Shown piece after piece: positions 1 through 11,289 of a stretch of DNA of 64,000 nt; the first letter of the stretch is position 1; each line of letters starts with the position of its first letter. The notes under the pieces were generated by a model. The model was not told where the DNA came from. It saw only the letters and a program-made list of their open reading frames with translations, and made no database searches. The DNA lies in contig LSRY02000001.1 of NCBI GenBank assembly GCA_001643675.2, forward strand, positions 2,532,501-2,596,500. Reading direction: 5' to 3'. The DNA comes from Monocercomonoides exilis. Taxonomy: Eukaryota; Preaxostyla; Oxymonadida; Polymastigidae. The translations under genes and the position numbers were made by a program.

Positions 1-422
1 AAATAATGAATGTTGATGTTTGCAAAGAAAAGAAAAGAAAAGAAAAGAAAAGAAAAGAATCAACTGAAAAGCCAAATTAGAGATTAATGAAAAAATTCAT
101 TTGACAAGATTCACTCAAAATAATTGTGAGGTGGTGATTCAGCGAACACAAAAACTTGAATATATAAAAACACAACTAACACTGCTCATCCAAAATCTGC
201 ATTCGGAATGGATGAAAGAAAAAACAAAGTGAAACACAACCAATGAAAACAATGAAACAAAAAAAAAAAAGGTTGATATCAAAAACAAGAAGAAATGTGC
301 TGATGAACAAAAACAAAAAGGGAAGAGAGATACTCTCTCAGACTGATAAAAGATAATATTGAGGCGGCTCTGGAAACAAATGCATTTTTCCAATAAAAAC
401 ACAATTGTCACCAACTCTTCAT
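1..422. other. 3' flank of beta-helix gene, with AAAAG microsatellite
   Basis: No gene is supported here. Bases about 24-58 are an AAAAG-type simple repeat. The whole stretch aligns base for base, with small indels, to 59428-59846, the 3' flank of the second copy of the adjoining gene. The duplicated unit therefore runs past the stop codon and may continue beyond the left edge of the window. Confidence 0.8.
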
Positions 423-3400
423 TCACTTCTCAGTCTGCAAAGTTCCTGTGATATCTGAAGAATTCACACTCGTCATGTGTTCCCCATCTTCTGTTGTCTC
501 CTCCAGATCAATCGCATCTGACATCGTCAGAATTGCTGCTCCTGCAGGAAACCGCTGGATGAACTCTCGCTTCAGCCCTGCCAAGCTCAGTCTGACTTCT
601 GGCTGGGAAGACAGGCAAGCTCGGATGATTTCAAAGAAATTCGACTCCTTCACAGCAGACATGTTCGGTCGTTCGTGATTCACTATCTTCTGCCCTGCCA
701 CCTCACCCTCATACTCATCAAATGGGATCTCCAGTGTCAGACACTCCCACAGCATCATCCCAATCGAGAATGCCACTGACTCCTTTGTCGCTCCCATCTT
801 CTTGTTCATCTGCAGCTCTGGTGCCTTCCACCTCAGGCACTCTTTTCTTTCTTCATCTTCATCATCCTCAAACGCTGATGATGGAGGTGGCGACTTGGTG
901 AATCTCTCGCTCATCACTGAAACATCAGAGGAAGATGTGACCATGGTGGAGGCTGAAGAGACAGATGAAGTGTCAGAGTCTGACAAGCAGTCGGAGTGGA
1001 GAGCAATGCAGATGACCATGTGCTCTGAGAACAGCACAATGTGGGGACTGAGATTGGCCAAAGAGGAAAGCTCATTTTCCATTTCGTCAAAGGAGTGGAG
1101 CGCAAGATTGGCCACCCAGAACAGGATCTGAGCAGCTGTTTGCTCCCTCTCCTTCAAACTCCCAATTGCCATCTCCTTTGTCTTATTCCTCCCATGAAGC
1201 AGCATGAACAGAGAATCCCTCAGATCCACGATCAGCTTCTCATGAGGGGATGAGCAGGCCATTGCATCCACCAGATTCGACATCGATGATGTGGTGGGGC
1301 ACAGATCCTCTCCGCGAACAAATGTGGATTCTGTATCTGAAGTATCTGTGGATGAAATGGATGAAATGGATGGTGATGGTGTTCTTTTCCTTGCCTCTTC
1401 TTCTTCAACCTTTTCCAATGCCCATTCTGGGATCTTGTCTGAATCTTTCCCCAAGATGTATTCTGTTGATCCACTCTCAGAAAGAAGGTGCTCTGACGAC
1501 TCGGAATGTCCCAAACTTTTCTCATACACCCTCTTCTTCATCCTCTCTTCATTCTTTTTTTCTGCCTCCCTTTCTGCTCTCCTCCACTGCTCCTCGGGTG
1601 ACATCTCCATCGTAACCATCTCAATCAGCTTCGGATCCTTCTTCACCGTATCATTCACTATTTCTTCTAATTCTTCTGTTCGCCTCTCAGATTTCCTCCA
1701 TCGAACTGCAATAATTATTGATACAATCAGCACAATTAAAAGAACAATAGCCATAATTATCACAATCAATAACCAATAAGATTTTCCTTCTTTTCCTCCT
1801 TCAACCACTTTATCATTTCCGGTTTTTGATTCGGTTTTGTTCTTCAGTATCTGTGGAGAAGTGAAAGCCAATTGCTTCCCAAACAGAATCATCACTGACA
1901 CTTCTGTTTCGTCTGCAATCGTTGATATATTTTCTGATGGAATTCTTCCAATCACTTCTGTTTCTGATTCAAAACTGTCTTCCTCAAACCGATATGTCTC
2001 AACCAACTCCACATCCCCTGTTTTGAATATCAATCTGAATGACAAGTCACAAGGAAGAAGAAGTGATCCCTTGAATTTCACAACAACATTGCTGCCATTC
2101 TCATTCATTGAAACATCTTTTAGTATGGGAATGAAAAATGGAGATGACCTTTCTCCTGCTATCCCTCTCAAATCACATCCATCATTCAAAATCCAAAGAG
2201 AAGAATTTGGCATCAATCCATCTCCGCCTTTCAAGCTGGAAATGGTCAGTGAAGCAGAATCTGAACAAATGATGTTTCGACGAAGAGAGGGATATTTTTC
2301 AATAAATGGATTGTTATTCATAAACTCTCCTTTCTCAATCGTCACATCTCCAGCAGATACTGATAATCCACCCTGTGAAGCATTCATTATTGTCACATAT
2401 TTCATCATCAATGAAGAATTGGCAGAATGGACAAGAGATCCATTCCATTTGCATATTTCTTCAAAATCGCTGTTTCTCTCATTTTCATTTTCATTTGAAA
2501 GAATTCCTTCAAATTGATACATTTGCATCGAAACATCTTTTGCATTGTTCATCTCCACAATGCTTCCTTTGCTTGACAGAGAATTGCAATCTGAGCAAGA
2601 GCAATTGAAAAGATTAATTTGAGCAGATGATGAAGAAGCAGTGAAAACAGAAGCTCCTCTTGAATTCCTCAAACAGTTGTTGAACGAGGAGATTCCAATA
2701 GAAACTGTTCCTGATGACAAATCGTTTATCGCAATGACACAACCTTCAGATAGCTCCACTTCTTCGGTCACCATCCAATTAAATACAACACTTCCACAAT
2801 CACCAATCTCAAATATATTTGTTGTTGATTCAATCTGTTCCAGTTTAAAATTTGTAAAATTTATCTCATCACCATTTAACAAAAATGAAGGCTTCTTGAA
2901 TGAAAGCATTGATATTGAGCAGTTGTCAACATGAAGAATTCCATTTTCGATGCTCAGCAACGATGAGTTGAGAACAACAGATTCAATGTTTTCTGATTGG
3001 CCAACCGAAGAGAAATCAACAAATGAAAGAGAAAGCTGGCCATTTGCTTCATGAATGATTGAACTGCCTGAATATGAAAATAACTGACCAAAGTTGAATT
3101 TCACACTTTCGACCCGAACTTTCTCTGATGTTGTGATCAGATTTCCCTCATTGGTTATCGTTGAGTTCAAATGCACCAAAGCAGCTGAGGGAGATTGCAA
3201 TGAGCGGATGGTCACATTAAGAACGTCACACTTCCCAACAATTTCTGTTTGCTCCAAGATCAGCAGCTGTGAGTACAGAGATGGAATGATGTGCTGCACT
3301 CCAAAGCTCAATGAGTGGCAAGGAGTATTGAACTCTCCACATTGCTTGTTATCTTCCTCATTCTCTGCAACTGATGACACAAATATCGTCTCGCTCTGGT

Positions 3401-4573
3401 ATTTCATAACCCTCAACAGAAGATCCTCTTCCCCCACAAACGAGTCTGTTGTGCATCCCCATACTGCCTTGTCCTTCACAAACGGAGCTCTAAAATCCAG
3501 CAAGAATTGCTCATCAACAATTTGATTTTCGATTGAGTGGCATCGAATATACACATCTCTCCCCCTCAACGCAGTGTTGTCTCTGAATGTGATACTTGAC
3601 AAAACAAAATTCAGAGGCTGCTCAGCTGTCGAGGTGCATTCCAGAAACAGCCACCCACCTCTTCCTGCAGTCGAGCAGAAACACTCTGAAATTGTGCAAA
3701 ATGAGCAATCAAAACTTCCTCCCTCATTCAACTCACAAAACATCCCTCCTCCCTTTCCACACTTCAACCCTCCACATCTCTTCATCGTTGTGTTCCGAAT
3801 CACTATTTTCAATGGCTCATCATTCTCATTTCTAATGATGGGAATGTTCTCTGTTGTGTTTTGGGTGACTTCTTCAAACAAACTCCACTCAATAACGATG
3901 TTTTGTTCTCCTTCATTGCTCCCTCTCTTCTCTCCAGCTGATCCCTTTGATATCCTCAACCCACTTGCTCCTTCAAGCTCAATATTCTTCATCGTCAGGT
4001 TTTTCGCATTCAGCACCGTTGTTGACAACACAGAAATAACATCCTGCGAAAAGCTCAACAATTGCATCGTCACCAATTCCAGCACAACAGTTCCTCCATC
4101 TGCCTTGATCAGCCCATAATCTGTCAATTCTTCTCTCTCATCTCCCTTTTTGCTGAATGAGCAGTCTTTCAGCGTCAACAGTCCTTCGCTTGATCCTATA
4201 TGCATCAAAACATTCACTCCACTTGCAAATGAAGATGGAATCACAAACTGTATCAATTCGAAATTGGTGATGCCACAAATCTTCATTGCTGCTCCTTCTG
4301 CTCCCTCAAGCGATGAGACACATTCCAATGAGCACATGCTGCTCACATCCGATTTCACTGATATTCCACTCACATCAACACTCTTCTGAAGATAACCTTT
4401 TCCAATGATGTTGACATTCCTTTCATTTCCTTCTCGCAGTCTTGTCAACGAATGATCCATCGACAGACACGGATAATCTGAGAATCCACACACACACACA
4501 TCACAACCTTCGCTCCCAATAAATATCTCTGACCCAATCGCTCTCCAGAAATTGACCAGCGGAATGGCATTCG
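1..4573. repeat. Direct segmental duplicate of 59428-64000
   Basis: Bases 1-4573 and 59428-64000 are the same length and colinear, in the same orientation. They cover the 3' flank and the C-terminal half of the beta-helix/pseudokinase gene. Translations differ by scattered substitutions and are roughly nine-tenths identical by eye. Both ends of the homology are cut by the window edges, so the true unit is longer. Confidence 0.9.
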
Positions 4574-7500
4574 TTGTGTCACTCCCATCAAAGCCTTTCA
4601 TGGAATCAAACGAAATATCATCCAGATTCTCTGGCACAAATGGAAGAGAGGTGTTTGTGATGCTCTTTGTCAAGTTTGGCGATTCAACAAACAGGTTATT
4701 TCCATATCTTGCAGCATTAGGTTTGTCTGCCTCAAAAACAGGGGATGAGATCACAAATGAAGAATATTCATTAATCAGCTTCAGTGCCATCCCTCCCCCA
4801 AACCCAATCTTCCGTTCTCCTGCTGGTGCTGTGCATCCTGTGAATGTGCATGAAATAATATTCATTTGAATGCCCCCTTTCAACTGGGCATCAATGGCCC
4901 CTCCTCTACTTTCATCATCCAGCACAGAACATCCATCAAATGAACATTCTTCAATATTTATTTGTGTGTTTGTATTTTCATCATCGCTGTTGTCAATGCT
5001 CACACACCCTCCATTTCCAGCTGCTCTTTCGATTTTTGTGAAATTGCTGTTCGTCATGTTCAACCACAGAGTGCTTATCAACTCTGCATTTGTGCTGCTT
5101 CCTCTCAATGAGATCAGCGGATTTCTCCTCAAATCAATTGATGAAGCTGAGAATTTGTCGATTATCAGGATCCCTGACTCAACTGACAAGAACAGAATTG
5201 TCAATTCTGATGATGGATCTTGAAGAGAAAGAGAACATTGAGACAGAGTTATTGACGATGAAGATGACGAAATGAAAGTGGAGTGAAGAGGAAGAGAAGA
5301 TGGAAGAGAGAAGATGAGTCTTGATAATTCTGTTTCAACATTTGCTGAAATCATAGATGAATTGGATGTTTCACTTGAATCAGAGACTGTCCAACCACTC
5401 TGTTCATAATTTCCTCGGATTTCATGTTTCTGTCCAACAAAATCCAATTCATCACTCATCAAAATCATTCCATTCACAACAACTTTCTTTGTTTCTGTTT
5501 GTCTTGTGAGGGAGTGCTTCATTGTCAAGCAAGGGAATTGGACAATTCCACAGTGTGAGTGATTAGATGCCTCAGAATTGCTCACATATATTTCTTCTGG
5601 TGTGGGGAGGAGATAGATGCACAGAGGAATGGCCACACTGTTGTTTCCATTGTCACATCCTCTCACCTTCTCAACAGAATCCAAAGAGGCTTCCACACAT
5701 GTGATGTTTTCTGATTTTGCTGTTTCTTCCAGATTGGGTGAAATAACAAAAATATCTCTTCCCCATTTGGCTGTGTTTGTGCCAAACGAAGAGGATATCA
5801 GGAAATTGGGATTTTCATTCAACAATCGAAGAAGAATTCCTCCCCCAAATCCATATGTTGCAGAGCAATAGCACCCATCAAAAGATCCGCCTTTCACTTT
5901 CACCTCATTTCCATTCCCAACACACAGCATCATCGATCCCCCATCAGCCGATGTTCTGCTTCCACATCCTTCAAAAGTGCTCGAATTCACATCAATGTTG
6001 GCCTTGTCATTCGAAAACGACATCACTGCTGCTCCGCTTGTTGCTCTCTCAATCCCATCAAAGGCACACTCTGAAAGCGTCAATGAAATCTCATTTGTTG
6101 AAGAAAGCGAAAACAATGAAGTTGTGGAGATCGTCTTTGCCCAGTTCACATGTTCCATCTGAAACACCCCGTTCTGGACATTGATCAGTTCTGTCGAAAA
6201 TGCTGTTTCTGTTGATTGTCCGCTCCCAAAAGATATGTTCAGTCTGCTCACATACATCTCTCCTGCTCCACTTATCTCAAACAGCCTTGACCCACGGTTA
6301 TTCGGATGAGCCGAGTCATGCACAAGAATAAGGTCACTGGCAGTCAATGCGCCTGTTGAGACTGAAAATAGAGGCAGCCCAGATGCTTCAAATTCTGTTT
6401 GGATTGCTGTGCTCATATTGCTTTGGCCATAAATAGTAAAAGCGTTGACCCCACAATCAAAACTATTTGTTTCGATTATCGTTCCTGAAAATATTTCGAT
6501 ATTGGGAACCAAATCTGGAATGAGTTGTGTGAGGCAACGGCTGATGGTGCTGCATGGATTAGATTTATCCAGCCCACATGCATACGTGTCGTTGCCTTTT
6601 GGTTGTGAATCAGTTGATGAGACAAATCTCACATTTCCAAAATCATTGCGAAGCCATTCACTGTGATCAGCGTTTGTATTATAATTAGTACAAACTCGGT
6701 TTGTTGCTTTTCTGGTTGAATAGCAGGTGGAATCAATGTTATTTGACGATGATATTTGCAGAGCAATATCATTTCCCACTTTTCCACACGTGTTGTTGTG
6801 GAAAAAGCAGAAAAATAATAATGTTCCGTAATTATATGCATTTATTTCAATTGCAATAGCACCCCCCCAACACATTGCATAACAATGACAAAATAAACAA
6901 TTTGAAAAAATAATTTGATCTGTACACTTCCAATTCAGAATGGCGCCTCCTGTGCCATCTCGTGAAGAATTGCATCGGCAGTTATCATAAAAGGAATTAA
7001 CAACGCACACTTTCTGTCTTTCTGTTTTTGTTAGTAAAAAATATATAGCTCCTCCATCATCACCAGAAGAGCAATTATAAAATAAACAATCGTCGACCAC
7101 TGGTTGGGTGTTAACATTATCGAACATTATTCCTCCACCTCCAAAGTCTGATGTTGCTGCAGCTGAACATTGATTAAATGTCGAATGAAGTACAATGCAT
7201 TCAGCTATTTTTTGAGCATATATTCCCCCACCATTTGTCGAGGAAGCATTGCATCTTGTGAATGAAGAATTCTCAACTGTGAGTATTGCACTTGCATTGT
7301 CGTGCACATAAAGAGCGCCTCCTTGTGGGGATGTGCAATCAGTCCATTCACACAATGAAAATGATTGGCTTTCTGTTGAATTAATTTGTCCTTTTTTCTC
7401 AAGAGCATTCATTTCTCTTTTCCCGAAGTTTATTGTTGTGTTTTTGCAGATGAATTCTTGTGAAGAATATGACCCACTCGATATCCCTCCTTCAAAGACA

Positions 7501-8210
7501 TTCACACACGAATAAATGAGGCAGTTCTCCATCAAACTTCGAAAGCATGAATGTTCCACAAAATGATCGCTATTCTTATCAGATTTCACAGACATGTTCC
7601 TGAAGGCACAGTTAGAAATCTCTTCACTTTTGCTCTTTCCTGATAGCAGGAAATAGTCTGAAGCTGAAACAGCCAGGTCTGCAATGACAGAATTCCTCAA
7701 AATAACAGAATTGGAATCATCAGAAGAAAATATGAGACTGGATGGGTTAAGACTCTCTTGGGGGATCAAAGTCATGTTTGTGAGGCAGATTGACCCGATA
7801 TTCAAATGAAATGGAGATTTCGATTTTTGGTGGGAAACACATGAATCCAACACCACATTCGATTTATCTGTTATCAGAATAAATGGGGAGGAAGAATATT
7901 CGACTGCCACATTTTTCAGTCCAACTGAAGAATTGGAAAATCGAAAAAAAGAATAAATAGCTGTGCATGTTCCTGCCTTCCATCTGTTCATTCCTGATGC
8001 TTTTCCATGTTCTGACAAATAATTATTATTGTCATTTGTGGGAAATTGTGCATCATTAGAGTTGACTTGACCGAAATAAATACAGTAATTTAAAGAAATT
8101 CCATTTGAAATAATACCTTGGTTTTCAAATGTGGATGTTCCACAGATGACTTGAGATTTAAATGTCTCTGCTAGAGTCAGACATGCTAAAAGGAACAAAT
8201 GCACCCTCAT
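423..8210 (-). CDS. Secreted beta-helix receptor with one TM span and pseudokinase tail
   Basis: A single-exon frame of 2595 residues. It opens with a hydrophobic signal peptide (MRVHLFLLACLTLAE). The ectodomain is rich in Cys, Ser and Asn and repeats right-handed beta-helix turns of the form 'F.nC....GGaI'. Modules restart near residues 524, 872, 1225 and 1605 with a '(I/R)(F/Y)(V/I)s...C...PC.s(l/i)' signature. One membrane span lies near residues 2142-2170, followed by a basic stop-transfer (RWRKSERR). The cytoplasmic tail has a kinase C-lobe (WKAPEL, then a MMLWE helix and a late P.vRLSL segment). The catalytic loop reads LANLSPHI where active kinases have HRDLKPEN, and no DFG is seen, so catalysis is unlikely. 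A role as a cell-surface receptor or adhesin is inferred from the architecture. The ATG at 8210 is chosen because it starts the signal peptide. A second copy begins to the right of the window. Confidence 0.85.
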   Translation of the reverse strand: MRVHLFLLACLTLAETFKSQVICGTSTFENQGIISNGISLNYCIYFGQVNSNDAQFPTNDNNNYLSEHGKASGMNRWKAGTCTAIYSFFRFSNSSVGLKNVAVEYSSSPFILITDKSNVVLDSCVSHQKSKSPFHLNIGSICLTNMTLIPQESLNPSSLIFSSDDSNSVILRNSVIADLAVSASDYFLLSGKSKSEEISNCAFRNMSVKSDKNSDHFVEHSCFRSLMENCLIYSCVNVFEGGISSGSYSSQEFICKNTTINFGKREMNALEKKGQINSTESQSFSLCEWTDCTSPQGGALYVHDNASAILTVENSSFTRCNASSTNGGGIYAQKIAECIVLHSTFNQCSAAATSDFGGGGIMFDNVNTQPVVDDCLFYNCSSGDDGGAIYFLLTKTERQKVCVVNSFYDNCRCNSSRDGTGGAILNWKCTDQIIFSNCLFCHCYAMCWGGAIAIEINAYNYGTLLFFCFFHNNTCGKVGNDIALQISSSNNIDSTCYSTRKATNRVCTNYNTNADHSEWLRNDFGNVRFVSSTDSQPKGNDTYACGLDKSNPCSTISRCLTQLIPDLVPNIEIFSGTIIETNSFDCGVNAFTIYGQSNMSTAIQTEFEASGLPLFSVSTGALTASDLILVHDSAHPNNRGSRLFEISGAGEMYVSRLNISFGSGQSTETAFSTELINVQNGVFQMEHVNWAKTISTTSLFSLSSTNEISLTLSECAFDGIERATSGAAVMSFSNDKANIDVNSSTFEGCGSRTSADGGSMMLCVGNGNEVKVKGGSFDGCYCSATYGFGGGILLRLLNENPNFLISSSFGTNTAKWGRDIFVISPNLEETAKSENITCVEASLDSVEKVRGCDNGNNSVAIPLCIYLLPTPEEIYVSNSEASNHSHCGIVQFPCLTMKHSLTRQTETKKVVVNGMILMSDELDFVGQKHEIRGNYEQSGWTVSDSSETSNSSMISANVETELSRLIFSLPSSLPLHSTFISSSSSSITLSQCSLSLQDPSSELTILFLSVESGILIIDKFSASSIDLRRNPLISLRGSSTNAELISTLWLNMTNSNFTKIERAAGNGGCVSIDNSDDENTNTQINIEECSFDGCSVLDDESRGGAIDAQLKGGIQMNIISCTFTGCTAPAGERKIGFGGGMALKLINEYSSFVISSPVFEADKPNAARYGNNLFVESPNLTKSITNTSLPFVPENLDDISFDSMKGFDGSDTTNAIPLVNFWRAIGSEIFIGSEGCDVCVCGFSDYPCLSMDHSLTRLREGNERNVNIIGKGYLQKSVDVSGISVKSDVSSMCSLECVSSLEGAEGAAMKICGITNFELIQFVIPSSFASGVNVLMHIGSSEGLLTLKDCSFSKKGDEREELTDYGLIKADGGTVVLELVTMQLLSFSQDVISVLSTTVLNAKNLTMKNIELEGASGLRISKGSAGEKRGSNEGEQNIVIEWSLFEEVTQNTTENIPIIRNENDEPLKIVIRNTTMKRCGGLKCGKGGGMFCELNEGGSFDCSFCTISECFCSTAGRGGWLFLECTSTAEQPLNFVLSSITFRDNTALRGRDVYIRCHSIENQIVDEQFLLDFRAPFVKDKAVWGCTTDSFVGEEDLLLRVMKYQSETIFVSSVAENEEDNKQCGEFNTPCHSLSFGVQHIIPSLYSQLLILEQTEIVGKCDVLNVTIRSLQSPSAALVHLNSTITNEGNLITTSEKVRVESVKFNFGQLFSYSGSSIIHEANGQLSLSFVDFSSVGQSENIESVVLNSSLLSIENGILHVDNCSISMLSFKKPSFLLNGDEINFTNFKLEQIESTTNIFEIGDCGSVVFNWMVTEEVELSEGCVIAINDLSSGTVSIGISSFNNCLRNSRGASVFTASSSSAQINLFNCSCSDCNSLSSKGSIVEMNNAKDVSMQMYQFEGILSNENENERNSDFEEICKWNGSLVHSANSSLMMKYVTIMNASQGGLSVSAGDVTIEKGEFMNNNPFIEKYPSLRRNIICSDSASLTISSLKGGDGLMPNSSLWILNDGCDLRGIAGERSSPFFIPILKDVSMNENGSNVVVKFKGSLLLPCDLSFRLIFKTGDVELVETYRFEEDSFESETEVIGRIPSENISTIADETEVSVMILFGKQLAFTSPQILKNKTESKTGNDKVVEGGKEGKSYWLLIVIIMAIVLLIVLIVSIIIAVRWRKSERRTEELEEIVNDTVKKDPKLIEMVTMEMSPEEQWRRAEREAEKKNEERMKKRVYEKSLGHSESSEHLLSESGSTEYILGKDSDKIPEWALEKVEEEEARKRTPSPSISSISSTDTSDTESTFVRGEDLCPTTSSMSNLVDAMACSSPHEKLIVDLRDSLFMLLHGRNKTKEMAIGSLKEREQTAAQILFWVANLALHSFDEMENELSSLANLSPHIVLFSEHMVICIALHSDCLSDSDTSSVSSASTMVTSSSDVSVMSERFTKSPPPSSAFEDDEDEERKECLRWKAPELQMNKKMGATKESVAFSIGMMLWECLTLEIPFDEYEGEVAGQKIVNHERPNMSAVKESNFFEIIRACLSSQPEVRLSLAGLKREFIQRFPAGAAILTMSDAIDLEETTEDGEHMTSVNSSDITGTLQTEK

Positions 8211-10887
8211 ACGGAAATAAATTCAGTTTTGATTTAAAAAATTAATTATTATGAGAATGATCATTTTTTATTTTTTTACGCATGATTGAATAAAGAAAAG
8301 GTGAAATTGAAATACTTATAATTGTTTTTGAAATACATTGGAAAAAGTACTTAGTCAATTTTATCCTATTTAACAGCTGTCCAGAATAAAACTGTTTCTT
8401 TCAAAAAATATATTTTGTCATGAATCATAACATCTATTTGCATTTAAAAATTTTTTAAAACAAAATGCAATATTGTGCTTGCCTTATCAATGCAAAAAAT
8501 TTGTTTCAACAGTAGCAAATGGCAGATAATATTAAATTGATTTATTGAAACATAACAATTTGAAAACATAAAAACAAACCAATATTTCCTTCTTTATTGT
8601 TTGAAATTTGTGGAACATTTATGTTTTGATTCCAATTCGCATCGAAAATAAATGACAAACCATAGTTATGTTTTCAGATTGAATTGCTTTTTCAAAGCTT
8701 TTGATGAACATGTGATCGAGGATTTCGAAGAATCCAACGATCATGTCTTCTGTTGAGAAATGTTTTTTTCATTTGACTGTGAAATTGGATTCAAGCATTT
8801 GGATGCAAAAGAGTTGGCAATTTCCATGAGCATTTGATAAGATGGTTTTGCGAACAAATTTGAAAGAAATGGTATTTTTTTATCATTGGCTGACTGGAAA
8901 AAAGATAAAAGGTGGAAGAGACTTAAAGAATGAAAAGTTATATGTTTGCTCATTTCTGGTTTGTGGAATGATATTTTTTTATATCATTTGTTCGTTTTGC
9001 AGACATTTGATTTGAGAGATGGATAAACATCTGTTGAAAATTGTTTTTCTGAAATAAGAACTGTTGAGAATTTTTGGTTCAAATGAAGTTTGTAATTTTT
9101 GAATATATTATTTTTATTTGACTCCAGCGCAGAAATCAAGGAAATAAATTGAATGAATGATATTTCCTAATCCGGTTGATTACAGAGCTCGAACAACTGG
9201 TGCGGACGGAAAGAAAGCAGGGCGAAGAGATTGAATGGGTGTTAGATGAAGTCAATTCTTGATTCAATCAAAAGGAATTGAAAAGAAAACATTGATTTGT
9301 TGTTTTTCAGAGGGATCAGAAACCTTCTGAAATGGAGATGAAAAGACTTTTGAAAATGGATGATTGGAGAATATGTTGCTTAAACTGTTGTTAATGGAGG
9401 AATGATGAATTTATTATTGAATAAAACGAACATTTCCAAAGGAACAATTATTGAAAATGGCTAACAAATCAAAAAGCATGTTTTTATCTCTAAAAATAAA
9501 TTTTATTGAATTTTTATTGTATAATTTTAAATGCAATTCAAAAAGCGAGGGATTTAATGACTTTGAAGAAGAAGAAAAGAGGCGAAGGAGAAGGCAAAGA
9601 AGAAGAAAGACAAAAATTCAAGATATGATGAAGATGCATTCCATTGGGCTTTGGAAATGAGTTATCTTTGGTAGAAAGACAATTTTTCGAGAAAGAAGTG
9701 AAGAAAACGAGGAAGATTTTGAATGAAAAGAATGATCTCCAAATATTTCATGATTTTTAAAGGTGAAAAGGAAAAATCAAGTTGAATGCGTGAAAGATTG
9801 AGAAGACAGTGCTTTAAAGAACACACAAAAATGGAAGAAGAAAAAGAGCAACGTTTGATTTTGCTGAATTTCAATCTGTTTATTTGTTGCTGTTTCTGAT
9901 CGGAATTCCTCCGAGCTTTTCATCTCATTTTGTTAGCTTCAATCGTTTATTTATTAATTCAGCTTCTTCTTCTTCTTCCTCTTCCTCTTCCTCTTCCTCT
10001 TCTTTAACATCTTCACTGATTCAAAGAAATGTTGTTTCATTCATTCTTTTCAACTCTCCGTGAATTCTTCTTCAAGTTTTGTCTTTTATTTCTATTCACA
10101 AACACAAAGGCAATTTTCTCATCTGTCAAGAAGAAGCAGCTTAAGCACCGAGGCAATGGAATGGATGTGATATTGACATCCAATCAAAAAAAAAGGAGGA
10201 TGATTCTTTCATTTAATCATTTGACTGTTGAATGAAGCGCAGATGAAATAAAGAAGATATATTGGAATAATTTCACTTTTGGAATGGACGATTGAAGTGA
10301 AGGAATGCGACAGATTTCATAACGTGTCATCTCATTTGTGAGTGACAGAAGAGTCAAAAGGAAATGAGAGAAAGACAAAGAATTTGAAATGGAGAAGGAA
10401 ACTGTCACAAAAGAAATATTTGAAATGACAAATGGAGATAGGATTATTGAGAGCAGATATTTATTTTTTTTTGTTATTTATGATAATTTGGTGATGATAC
10501 AATTGGTGAACAATCAGTTTTTCTGAAAGGGAAGTTTTTGATTTGAAAATGTTGGCTTCTGGAAATGTGTGAATGAAAATCATTCGAATGAACAAAATAC
10601 TCTGTTTTCTCAGTTATTCATGCACATTCTCCAAAAGATTCTTTCTTCTTTTTTTTCATTTGAATTCCCAGTTTCCATGTTTCAGTATTCTTTTTTGAAC
10701 ATTCTTTTTTCAAATTCAAATCATTAAAAATTGAAAAATTAAAAAAAAAAAGAAAACATTTTCTTCAGATATATTTTTCTATTTGCATTGTTGGAATTAC
10801 AGATCTGAAATGAAGCAAAACCTCAGTCAACCCCATTAAAAAATCTTCCTCTTCAAAAAAAACAAGGATAAGAAAAACGCTCAAAGT
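8211..10887. other. AT-rich spacer with weak exon-like islands
   Basis: No intact gene is seen. Short open stretches around 8741-8953, 9451-9660 and 10029-10235 lack recognisable domains. The most exon-like piece is 9186-9250. It follows a TACAG acceptor, reads as a charged helix (ELEQLVRTERKQGEEIEW), and could join 9311-9393 across GTCAAT...TTTTTCAG. That donor does not fit the GTNTGN pattern of the other introns here, and the second block soon stops. It may be a decayed coiled-coil gene. A run of CTTCTT/CCTCTT simple repeat lies at 9963-10003. Confidence 0.4.
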
Positions 10888-10913
10888 TCATATATTTATC
10901 AAATAATCTCCGT
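10888..10913 (-). pseudogene. Severed C-terminus of the 16697-17985 family gene
   Basis: This is the 26-nt tail of the helical-family gene cut by the 10914-16701 element. Read on the minus strand across the element, the exon on the right ends in Leu-Leu-Pro, and the left flank continues in frame as Asn-Gly-Asp-Tyr-Leu-Ile-Asn-Ile followed by TGA. Intact relatives end SEYFVNI (51153-52612) and FDYFVNV (41853-43282). The matching C-terminal motif and frame make this assignment convincing despite its length. It implies no bases were lost and none clearly duplicated at insertion. Confidence 0.75.
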
Positions 10914-11289
10914 AATAGGTGAGTATTTTTATTGGCACCAGTTTTTTTATTGGCACTAAAAATTATTTTCATAATCTTCATTTCATTAAAGCTCATAAAT
11001 CTGTTTCATAACTTAAGAACAATAAACAAATAAAAATTAAGCTGTACGTCAAATATTTTTTCAAAAAACTTTCTCAGAAAAATGATCTAATAATTTTTAA
11101 CTTTTATATTTCGATCAATGTTTTGCTCGTATTTTCTTGACTGATTGCAGTTGCGAGTTTTTATCACGGAATTCACAAAAACAACTGTATTTTCCGTATT
11201 TGTTACTTATTTGTTATATTTTGAACCATTTATTTAAGTGTATTTTTGCATTTCACCATTTTTGTTAAAACATGCAAAATCAAATGAAT
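10914..11289 (+). repeat. Left terminal inverted repeat (376 bp)
   Basis: Compared base by base, it is the exact reverse complement of 16326-16701 over all 376 positions. Near the outer end the motif TTTTTATTGGCAC occurs twice, starting at 10925 and 10944, a possible binding site for a transposition protein. Identity stops sharply after ...CAAATGAAT at 11289. Confidence 0.97.

Noticed and set aside
139-426. A small Phe/Ser-rich minus-strand ORF, repeated at 59647-59850
   Set aside because: It lies in the duplicated 3' flank and is not the same length in the two copies, and its composition mirrors A-rich sequence.
448-7515. Plus-strand open frames over the beta-helix gene
   Set aside because: They are shadows of a 2595-residue frame with signal peptide, membrane span and kinase-like tail; the same shadows recur over the second copy at 59847-64000.
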